Assembly: GCA_014529385.2 (NCBI GenBank)
Contig: CM043966.1
Coordinates: 87,510,087 to 87,574,086, forward strand
Direction of reading: 5' to 3'
Length of the DNA: 64,000 nt
Source of the DNA: Adiantum capillus-veneris
Lineage: Eukaryota > Streptophyta > Polypodiopsida > Polypodiales > Pteridaceae
A model generated the notes under the pieces. The model searched no databases and was not told where the DNA came from. It saw nothing but the letters and a program-made list of their open reading frames with translations. Both the position numbers and the translations under genes were made by a program. This document shows, one piece after another, positions 8,978 through 18,040 of this stretch. Each line of letters begins with the position of its first letter. Position 1 is the first letter of the stretch.

Positions 8978-9403
8978 GTGTCTCTTCCACAAAGAGTGAC
9001 ACTCGACATTTGCAATGACATCAACTTAGACATGCTCTTTGGCATTGTAGATGGTGAGACAGTTTGTCGACAGTGGAAGGTAGCTACAAGTGGATTTCAA
9101 ATTGCCATTAGTAGTAGCTCCGTGCATTTTGAAAGAATCTTTGGATTGCCATATGCGCTTTTTGGCCATGATGTGTGTTCTTTGTGGTTTTTGAGACTGA
9201 TTTTCTTTGATTTCTTATGCATAGACTTTGACGGCTTCTCAAAGACAATTTACAAATCCAACTTTACATGCACAGGGACAATCACAAGTGCTTTTGACAC
9301 AAAAGATCTACAAGCATTTTTGACAGTTTCTAGACATTTTGGTTCCAGTGGGAGTTTTATTCGCATAGGTTATGTATATGTTGGTACAAATTTTGTACCG
9401 TGA
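8978..9403 (+). CDS. Unrecognised 141-aa ORF inside deleted copia element
   Basis: The ORF starts MSLPQRVTLDICND and ends GYVYVGTNFVP. It lies where gag-pol should be, between the PBS and the RNase H remnant. The middle is hydrophobic and aromatic (LWFLRLIFFDFLCIDFDGF). I see no Gag, zinc knuckle or pol motif. It could be a chance ORF or captured non-element sequence. The length is only modestly above chance for AT-rich DNA. Confidence 0.2.
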   Translation: MSLPQRVTLDICNDINLDMLFGIVDGETVCRQWKVATSGFQIAISSSSVHFERIFGLPYALFGHDVCSLWFLRLIFFDFLCIDFDGFSKTIYKSNFTCTGTITSAFDTKDLQAFLTVSRHFGSSGSFIRIGYVYVGTNFVP

Positions 9404-9607
9404 GCTTTGCTACTCCCTATAGAGAGCTGAGTTATGTGATCTTTACTTGCATAGCGTTGCTACTATTTGAGTGCGTGCATTGCACTTAGCAGCGCCTGTT
9501 CTGGTTCATGTACGTTGTGTTGCAGATATTACCATTATACACCATTGTGGACCCTATTTTGGCATGTTTTGGGAGTCCCAATCATTCTTAAGATTAGCAA
9601 TAGACAG

Positions 9608-10215
9608 TCTCAGGTATGCTATGGTAGCCACCAGACTATAGATTGCATTTGCAGTGGGAATGGTTAACAAAGCTATGGAAAATCCTGGCAGGAAGCATAG
9701 AAAAGTAGTGAAGGACATTTTGAGATACCTTAAAGGTACAACAAGCAAGACTATTCTTATGCTTTGGGAACAATGATACATCCATAATGGGTTACACAGA
9801 TGCGAACTATGCAGGGTGTGTGGATAGTCGAAGATCCACGTTTGGCTATGTATTCCTATTTGTTGGAGCAGCCATGTCATGGAGATCATGTCTCCAGGAT
9901 TGTGACTTTGTCATCCACCACAGAGGTAGAGTATGCTGCAACTTTTGGTGCTAGCGAGGAGCGTGTATGATGAGTTTGTCTAGTCGGAGACCTTGGCATT
10001 TATCAGACTCTAGTGTTGCATTGTAATAGTCAAAGTGCTATGAGAGTGCTACTGCCGTTAGCGTAGAATCCTATGTTTCACTTCAAGTCAAAACACTCAA
10101 AGGTCTGGTATTATGTGATATGGGACATATTGGCTAGCAAGCGCATCAAGATAGTCAAGGTCCATACGGATGACACCCTACAGATGCTCTCACAAAGAGC
10201 CTACATTGAGGTGAT
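9608..10215 (+). pseudogene. Copia RT end and RNase H, plus strand, second copy
   Basis: SLRYAMVATRL, then a stop, then IAFAVGMVNKAMENPGRKH and DILRYLKGTT are followed by GYTDANYAGCVDSRRSTFGY and AMSWRSC. A remnant of the LVKVHTDD segment precedes the end. The layout parallels the copy at 6683-7480 and includes the same following text (GGCCACATTGGCCTTCAAG). Multiple indels make it non-functional. Confidence 0.75.
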
Positions 10216-10296
10216 GGGTGTAGGTTGAAGCCACTAGAATGCTTCATGGTTGTATATACATAGGCCACTTGGGCCACATTGGCCTTCAAGTGGGAG

Positions 10297-10388
10297 ATTT
10301 TTGGGGTTCATACCAAGTGGCCAAATTCCCTCTAATAACCCATCACTAATTACTAGCCTTGTTCATTGATATACAGTAGAATAAGCAG
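10297..10388 (+). repeat. Truncated 3' LTR of deleted copia element
   Basis: Starts TTTTGGGGTTCATACCAAG just after the purine tract and follows the 5' LTR to ATAAGCAG, about half its length. It then stops abruptly at a junction with filler-like DNA. Confidence 0.6.
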
Positions 10389-10389
10389 C

Positions 10390-10437
10390 TACTGGAATTG
10401 GAAAAGAGAATGACACTAGAGTTGATTGGCCTTCAAG
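10390..10437. repeat. Filler patch copied from neighbouring sequences
   Basis: Positions 10390-10423 are a 34-bp exact copy of 10646-10679 inside the H LTR. Positions 10425-10437 (ATTGGCCTTCAAG) are an exact copy of 10278-10290 beside the copia purine tract. The two copies are nearly adjacent at the point where the copia LTR is broken. Confidence 0.7.
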
Positions 10438-10514
10438 CAACCAACCCTTACCGCAATGAGCACCTATTGGACCTATCTCTCCTATTGAACCACATATTTT
10501 GGCAAACATATCAA

Positions 10515-10975
10515 TGGAATGAGCTAAACACTTTCAATCAGTTGTGCCAAGTTGGTGCTTCGAGTTAGTTCATACTAGTCATGAGACTTCAAATCAAACC
10601 AGACAATAACCGAAAGACAAGAATGAAATTGGAAATGATATTAAATACTGGAATTGGAAAAGAGAATGACACTAGAGTTTGGAACTGAAACTAGAACTGC
10701 ACATTCAGAGCAGATCAATGAACAAGTACAATGATGAGATAAGCTGTGTATGATTCAGATTACAAGAGTGCAATAGCTCCGAGATACAAGGAATTAGGAA
10801 CCAAGAATAGTCACAAGTTAGATCCCTCAAAATGAAGTAGTGACCTCTATGTATAGGTTTCCAACTAGGCTCTGACTACATGTGCACTGTAGCAGTTATT
10901 GTGGCAACTATGTGTAGTTACTGTCTCTAGAAGCTTCTAGTCCAATTTCCTATCAAGGGTCATTCTCCATCTACA
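10515..10975 (-). repeat. 3' LTR of element H
   Basis: TGGAATGAGC...CATCTACA, 461 bp, matches 49992-50464 along its whole length at roughly 80-85% by eye. The divergence shows that this insertion is old. Confidence 0.85.
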
Positions 10976-10994
10976 TTCCTTCCCCCCTTTCTTG
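10976..10994 (-). other. Polypurine tract of element H
   Basis: Minus-strand text AAGAAAGGGGGGAAGGAA directly precedes the LTR, as expected for plus-strand priming. Confidence 0.8.
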
Positions 10995-12302
10995 AATTTT
11001 GGTGTATACCAAAAGTCAGCAGACATTAATGCTTTAACCATTCTTGGTCCACCTAACTCGCTTCTTGTCTGGTGCCTTCTTCGGAGGTTTGTGTAGGACT
11101 TTTAATGGTTTTGTGGTACTTAGACCGGCGTTCTCCTTTTGAATCAATCAGTATTGGGCCTCTTGCTCCAGTTGATCCTTTCTAACAGTCTTCATCTCAA
11201 ACTTGTATGGAGTGAGCGCATTCTAGGTATTTGTGTCAGTGTCATACAGTGTTTGTTTGCCCCTGGTGAGTCGCGCGCTGTCCAGCTTGTGACAGTAGGA
11301 TGCAGTGTGCATCCATCCCTCAGGTAATGGATGATTGCATTTAATTTTGGCTTCAAACAATACTTCAGCCATCTCTCTAAATTGGGGTTCAGAGGATGCT
11401 TTGTTTTCTAGTTCCTTCTTAGGGATCTTGGAGGCTTCTACCTGCAGTTGCAATAGCTGATTTGTAATCTTTATCAGAATTATGGATCTGCACTCTCGTC
11501 TGGCCCATTTTCAATAGAAAATTTCTAATTCCTTTGATCAGATCAATTGTCTGATCCTTCTTTAGAGCTTTAGCAACCACCTAATTCCAGGTCGTCCACT
11601 TAGTCTTGGCGACATGGTACTAGTTGCGAAGCTCATCCACTATCTTGATGTAACTTTGTTGGTATGTTGGTTCAGGGTGTGTGGGATAGAGTGCTGGAAA
11701 AATTCTTGAAATCTCTGCCTCCTTAGCTCAAAGGGTATATATCAGCACTGGGAATCTGGAACAAAGTCCAAAAAGTTCAGGACCGTTTAGTTTTCCTGTT
11801 GCATCATCTTTCTTGTAATGCGGACCAAATGAAATAAATTTTTAAGGATTATCTCTTGTTCTCTTAAGGTTATCTGAGTCTTCGATCCTCTACTGCTGGT
11901 AACACTATTTTCAAGCAGAGCCTTGATTCTCTCATTCAACACTCCTCTGATAGTTTGCATCTGAATTAACATTTCTTTGATCTGGATCATGATCTCCTTC
12001 ATACAATGGTAAGTGGGTTTGGTGCTGAGCACCATCTCTAATTGCAATCCCAGGGACTTGAACTTATCAATGGCCAAGTCTTTTAGAGTGGGGTTCACTG
12101 CCACATCATCTATGATGATACACCACTCTAGGATGCTTTCTAGTACTTGTACATAGCTTGGATGTGGAGGCAATTTACATACTTGTTGACTGTGGTAGCT
12201 CATTGCCTTCCAATCCACTACCATCCTCCTCGCTCCCACATACAACAGTTGAAATCTCTCCAAATCATAATAGACAGTCTCATCATGTATAAATTCCTAG
12301 AT
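10995..12302 (-). pseudogene. Element H 3' accessory region, distal part
   Basis: This stretch lies between the H 3' LTR and copia-1. The longest frame is 12263-11787 (158 aa), starting MERFQLLYVGARRMVVDWK. It contains two long amphipathic, probably coiled-coil stretches (KDLAIDKFKSLGLQLEMV and TIRGVLNERIKALLENSV). A second frame at 11453-11223 is lysine- and glutamate-rich. No pol motif is present. By position it is the extra ORF that Tat/Athila elements often carry downstream of integrase. Its function is unknown. Confidence 0.4.
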
Positions 12303-12307
12303 TTGGA

Positions 12308-12677
12308 TGAAGGAGTACGAGCGGAAGTGCGACGCGAGAGAGAGTGCGAGAAGAAGAGCACGACGATATGGTGAACTCGCTCTACTGTAATGTGTAGAGC
12401 ATAGTGAGTTCGTATTAGGTTTTTACAAAAGAATATGTGTACATACCTGGCGGCCCGCCCACTTACCTAGGCAACCACATTGGGCTTTATACTCCAACAA
12501 CCTCCCACGACGCGAGAGAGAGTGCGAGAAGAAGAGCACGACGATATGGTGAACTCGCTCTACTGTAATGTGTAGAGCATAGTGAGTTCTTATTAGGTTT
12601 TTACAAAAGAATATGTGTACATACCTGGCGGCCCGCCCACTTACCTAGGCGACCACATTGGGCTTTATACTCCAACA
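12308..12677 (-). repeat. Copia-1 3' LTR with 178-bp tandem duplication
   Basis: A full LTR occupies 12308-12499. Positions 12330-12507 (most of the LTR plus 8 bases of purine tract) are repeated directly as 12508-12685. The two copies differ at two sites, for example TTCGTATTAGG against TTCTTATTAGG. Confidence 0.95.
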
Positions 12678-12678
12678 A

Positions 12679-12688
12679 CCTCCCACTT
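12679..12688 (-). other. Copia-1 polypurine tract
   Basis: Minus-strand AAGTGGGAGG adjoins the 3' LTR. Its left 7 bases also occur at 12501-12507 because of the tandem duplication. Confidence 0.8.
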
Positions 12689-12766
12689 AAAGTCCAATGT
12701 GGTACTTTAAGTGTGAGAGAAGCTACTATACAAGCTAATATACAAGAGATGTAGAGAAGTGATGTA

Positions 12767-15700
12767 CTACCCTACACCTAACTGCTTGCGAAAATGCGCA
12801 AAGCTCTCTGAGGGAAGTCCTTTTGTAAGTAGATCAGCAGGATTTTCTGTGGTGTGAACTTTGACAAGCTGAAGTTGTTTATCCTCGAGCATTTCCCTGA
12901 TGAAATGATACTTCACATCCACATGCTTTGTCTTTGAGTGATAAACTGGATTGCGAGCCAAATGTATAGCACTTTGACTATCACAATATAACACAGGCAT
13001 CTCTTCTTTGATTCCCAAATCTGTTACTAGTCGATTAAGCCAAATTGATTCTTTGCATGCCTCTGATGCTGCAACATATTCAGCCTCTGTAGTAGACTGA
13101 GTAACACAATCTTGTAATCTAGAACGCCATGATACTGCTCCACCAGCCAATCAAAGACATACCCTGACGTAGACCTTCGGTTGTCTAAGTCACCTGCATA
13201 ATCTGAGTCTGTAAAACCCTTTACACTTAGCTCCTGGCTCCCATAGCATATACGCATACTCTTTGTAGCTTTCAGGTATCTCAATATTCCTTTCACTGCC
13301 TCCCAATGTTTCTTGCCTGGGTTTGACATGTATCGACTTACTACTCCCACTGCAAATGCAATGTCTGGGCGAGTAGCAATCATTGCATACATCAAACTAC
13401 CCACTGCAGACGCATATGGAATCTTATCCATTTCAGCCTGTTCTTCCTCAGACACAGGACAATCTTGTTTGCTAAGTTTCACATATGGTGGCAATGGAAC
13501 ACTCAGTGCCTTTCCCTTCTCCATATTGAAACATTGCAAAACCTTGTCAATATACTCTGTTTGAGATAACCAAATCAACTTCTTTGATCTGTCTCTCTCA
13601 ATGCGCATACCAAGTATATGACTTGCCTCACCCATGTCTTTCATGTCAAACGATTTTGCCATCTTTGACTTCAAAGCTGAAATTTCCTCCAAGTGCTTGC
13701 CAGCAATCAACATGTCATCCACATACAAAATAAGGATCAGCCAACTACCATCCTTAGCCTCCTTTGTATATAGACAGTGATCCAACTCACTACGTTTGTA
13801 GCCTTGAGAAAGCATAAACTTGTGGAATTTATGGTACCATGCCCTCGGTGATTGTTTTAAGCCATAAAGACTCTTTAACAACTGGCATACCCAATCTTCC
13901 TTGCCTTTGTCAACAAACCCTTCTGGCTGCTGCATGTAAATTTCCACATCTAAATCACCATGCAAGAACGTTGTCTTGACATCCATTTGGTGCAACACCA
14001 AATCTAATATGGCAACCAATGCAAGAAAGCATCTCAATGTAGTCATCTTGACCACCGGAGAGAAGACTTCATCAAAGTCAATGCCTTGTTCTTGCTTAAA
14101 GCCCTTGGCAACAAGCCTTGCTTTGTACTTTGGTTGACTATCATGAGCGGTGATCTTATACCTGTAAACCCATTTACAAGGTAGAGACTTTTTGCCCTGT
14201 GGTAATTTAAATAGCTTCCATGTCTTGCTTTTATGCAGAGCTGTCATCTCTGACTGCATGGCCAATTGCCAATTCCCGGAGTCCTTCATTTGCACTGCTT
14301 CCTTGTAACATGAAGGCTCATTGCAATCAGTCAACATGACATAGTTCATAGATGGAACAAACCTATCAGGAGGTCGCGTGACACGTCCAGATCTACGCAC
14401 AATAGGTGGCTCAGGCTCAGCCACAACCTGTGGTTCCACTCTATCCTGTCCTTGCTCCTCTTGAGCCCTGATATTTTGTCTTACACGTGCAGGTCCATCT
14501 TCTTGGAAGACAACTCTTCTAATCTCCTCAACCCTCTCTGGTTTAGAATGATATTTGGATTCATTAAAGTGAACATCATTGCTGCGGACAACCTTTCTGT
14601 ATTCGGGATCCCAAAGTCTTTACCCCATCTCACCAGAATTACCATAGCCTAGAAAGATGCACTTTCTACTCTTTGGCTCAAGTTTGTTCCTAAATTCCTT
14701 TGGAACATGAGTATATGCCTCAAAGCCAAAGACTCTGAGATGCTTGTATGAGGGCATTTTGCCTGACCATACCATCTATGGCACTGAATCCTTCTGCAAA
14801 ACCTTGCTAGAAGATCTATTTACAACATGAACAGCTGTTGATACAGCTTCAGCCCAAAACCCATTTGGCAGCTGTGCATTAGACAACATACTTCTGACCT
14901 TCTCTTGTATGGTCCTATTCATCCTCTCAGCAACACCATTTTGAGGAGGATTGTAAGGAGCAGTAAGTTCACGTTTTATACCTTTGACTCACAAAAGTCC
15001 TGAAAGGCCTTTGAAACATACTCTCCACCATTGTCAGTGCGTAAGCATTTAAGCTTCTTGCCACTCTGATTCTCCACAAGTGTCACAAACGTTTTGAAAA
15101 CACTAAACGCTTCATCCTTGTGCTTGAGAAAGTAAACCAATACTTTCCTCGAGTAATCATCTATAAATGTCATAAAGTAAGAAGCTCCCCCTAGAGATAG
15201 GTTAGGCATAGGTCCACACAAATCACTATGAACAAGTGCCAACTGTGTATCTCTTCTACTGCTTCTATGCTTATGTGGCTGTTGTGTTTGCTTACCATAC
15301 AGACAATGTTCACAGAATTCAAAATCATTAAATGAAAAGCCAAGAAAATAACCTTAACGAGACAAGATTTTCATTCCCTTCTTGGACATATGTCCTAACC
15401 GGCTATGCCACAAAGAAACGTTCCGCTGCTCGGTTACATTGATTACATTTTTAGAGACATTTGATACATAAATCATGTAAAGTCCTCCAGACTTTACTCC
15501 ATGTGCTACTATCATAGAACCCTTGGATATCTTCCACATGTTCTGTCCAAAAGTGGTGACGTAGCCAGCATCATCAAGTAAACCTGTGTTGATCAAGCTC
15601 TTTGTAATTGCAGGAAGATGTCTCACATTCTTCAGCGTGAAAGAAGAGCCATTCTGAAACTTCAATTGAACATCTCCAACACCTAAGATCTCACATGTCT

Positions 15701-16746
15701 GCCCATTGCCTAGCCGAACATGATCTTTAGTGGTCACATAAGAGGTAAACCACTCCTTGTTTGGAGACACATGAAGTGATGCCCCTGAGTCTATAATCCA
15801 GTCACTCAGTGCATTTCCATCAGATGCTGTAAGAAGAGCTGAGTCCATTGTATTCTTGAAGAAGTAGATGTCTCCTAACACTAGACTGTCATCTTCTGCA
15901 ACATTGTTTGTCACATTTATTTCTTGAATCTTCACTGAGGATTTGTTCTTCTCACCATGGTCTTCAACTTTCTCTTTGCCTTTTTCTGCTTTCCATTCTC
16001 TGCAGTCTCTTTTCATGTGACCCTTCTTGCCACAATGGTAGCATTCTATGTCACTCTTGCCTTTAGCACTGCGGGACTTGCTACGAGACTGATTCCTCTT
16101 TCCACCTTTGTACTTTTCTTTGGTCCTTCCCCTGACAACTAAGGCTGTTCCTTTGCCTTTGTCCATTGTCTTTCTATTGGTTTCTTCAGTAAGCAGACTT
16201 CCTTCTACACCTGCTATGTTCAAACCATCTGGAGGTGCAGAATTACTCAAAGCTGTGCGAAAAGTGTCCCAACTTTCCGGCAATGTGATCAAACAGGAAC
16301 ATAGCTCTAACAGGTTCATCAAACTTGACACCTTGAGCTGACAACTGACTATAGATTGTGTTGAATTCATTCAGATGATTGGACATAGGTGTCCGTTCTT
16401 TCATCTTCAAGTCAACAAGCTTCTTAAGCCAGTATACCTGTGAAGCTGCATTCTGCTTCTCATAAAGATCACTCAGCTTTAACCATGCTTGATAAGCCGA
16501 CAGCTCGTCTGCTACATTGAAGTAAACGCTTTCTGCCAAAGTTAGCATAATGGTAGAAAGTGCCAATTCATCCATTTCGCTCCATTCATCTTCGTCCATA
16601 TCTTCTGGTTTTATCCCCTTGAGCTTTATAGGTTTTATATGCTTCTTTTGTACCAACACGTGCCAAATCTGCTTCTTCCACAATGGGAAATTGGTTCCAT
16701 CCAGCTTCTTGATATTGTAAAGAGCAGTGTCCTGTGATCCAGCCAT
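12767..16746 (-). pseudogene. Copia-1 gag-pol polyprotein, broken
   Basis: The ATG at 16746 gives MAGSQDTALYNIKKLDGTNF (Gag). Gag carries a CCHC knuckle CYHCGKKGHMKRDC. Protease has DWIIDSGASLHVS, integrase LVHSDLCGPM with FIDDYSRK and TDNGGEY, RT ILYVDDMLIAG, and RNase H YCDSQSAIHLA, ending LLTKGLPSESFAHFRKQLG. Comparison with copia-2 shows an extra base near 16285, a TAA at 15356-15354, a lost base near 14985, a TAA at 14622-14620 and a frame change near 13150. RT itself (14439-13150) is open and keeps YVDD, so decay is recent. Confidence 0.95.
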
Positions 16747-17828
16747 AGCTACGCTTCACAGTAGTTTACTTTCCTGGGAAAAATTCGGCAGAGTTTCCCC
16801 TGTAAACTGACCTCTGAACCAATATCAACCTGTCAAATGAACCAAGAAAGCTTCAGATTCTGCAGAAATTTTGGCAGAGTCTCCTTTGTAAAATGGCTCT
16901 GGTGTACTAAAAACAGACCAAAAAACAGCTCAAAAAAACCACTGTCTCTCTAACACTGTAAGCTGTGGGTAAACTTGTCCTGCACCTGTACTGTCTCTGA
17001 CTGTCCTGTCACTGTTTTGTAAGCATAGACTGCGACAATGCCTCAAGGGCAGTAAAGCAAAGATGCAATCCCAACTGTCTAACTTACAGTCAATACATCC
17101 TAGCTGCCTATCTAAGGGTGCTCGAGGGATCGCTCCAAGACCTGTATCACCGAAAGGATCTCAACATTCGAGAATCCCCCAGCTCAATAAAACCTCACTC
17201 GACCCTCAACAAAGGCTGCAGTAAATCTGACAGTACATAGACTTCCCACAAAGTCATGCATCCACAAGTTTCCCACTGTATGCTGTAATCGTTGCGGCGG
17301 TTGTTTGCTGCGTGACTCACAGCCAGCAAACCCTCAACAGACATACATCATCTCTGACAATACATCCCATGTGGAAGTACCTGCAATGTCACGATGAAAT
17401 CTGGAATATCAAGCAGCAAACACAAGCTACCTGATGAACTAGTGGATGTCGCCTACAGTCTGTGTGTAGATGCGTCCGTGTCGTATGTGACGCCTCCAAG
17501 AACTGTGAGCCGTCCTTCGATGTGTAGACAGCCACAAATCAACACTCTGGGAGTGTCGATATCCTCAGCACCTGCAGTCGTAGGCCGAAAACCCCGAATT
17601 TGCAGAGTCGGATCTGCACCCGCTGAGACCACGTAGTCGAAAATGGCCTACGCAGAACTTTGTCGAAGCCGAACGGTGACCGAGATGACCTCAGAATGAA
17701 ATTTTGAGCACACCATGCCCTACGGGCTGACCCACAAGATTTGGGGCCGTTTCTTTGGCTGTCGAATTTCACTCCAATCTGAGCTGGTGACTCTAGCCTC
17801 CTGCAATGCTACCCTGAGCCTCGATCTG
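16747..17828 (-). other. Copia-1 untranslated leader
   Basis: About 1.1 kb between PBS and the gag ATG, closely matched by 27461-28543 in copia-2. I see no coding potential shared by both copies. Confidence 0.6.
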
Positions 17829-17829
17829 A

Positions 17830-17841
17830 GCTCTGATACCA
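17830..17841 (-). other. Copia-1 primer-binding site
   Basis: Minus-strand TGGTATCAGAGC, two bases inside the 5' LTR, complementary to the 3' end of plant initiator tRNA-Met. Confidence 0.95.
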
Positions 17842-17843
17842 GT

Positions 17844-18035
17844 TGAAGGAGTACGAGCGGAAGTGCGACGCGAGAGAGAGTGCGAGAAGAAGAGCACAAC
17901 GATATGGTGAACTCGCTCTACTGTAATGTGTAGAGCATAGTTAGTTCTTATTAGGTTTTTACAAAAGAATATGTGTACATACCTGGCGGCCCGCCCACTT
18001 ACCTGGGAGACCACATTGGGCTTTATACCCCAACA
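17844..18035 (-). repeat. Copia-1 5' LTR
   Basis: 192 bp with TG...CA termini. In the minus sense it starts TGTTGGGGTATAAAGCCC, placing a TATAAA nine bases from the LTR start. Confidence 0.95.
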
Positions 18036-18040
18036 TTGGA

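Larger units (their letters stand above)
8340..10388 (+). mobile_element. Internally deleted copia element, plus strand
   Basis: The order on the plus strand is a 185-bp LTR (8340-8524), a degenerate initiator-Met PBS (TGGTAGCAAAGC), about 1.07 kb of unassigned sequence, the end of RT plus RNase H (about 9608-10215), a purine tract (10286-10296) and a truncated 3' LTR (10297-10388). Gag, protease, integrase and most of RT are missing. The right end is cut and followed by filler-like DNA, so no TSD can be checked. Confidence 0.65.
12308..18035 (-). mobile_element. Ty1/copia element copia-1, complete, inserted in H
   Basis: 192-bp LTRs with TGAAGGAG...CCAACA ends lie at 12308-12499 (extended by a tandem duplication to 12677) and 17844-18035. 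The PBS is of initiator-Met type and the purine tract is AAGTGGGAGG. A perfect 5-bp TSD, TTGGA, lies at 12303-12307 and 18036-18040. The order on the minus strand is gag, protease, integrase, RT, RNase H, as in copia. The LTRs differ at about 5 of 192 sites, so the insertion is fairly recent. At least four frame-breaking lesions are present. Confidence 0.95.
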
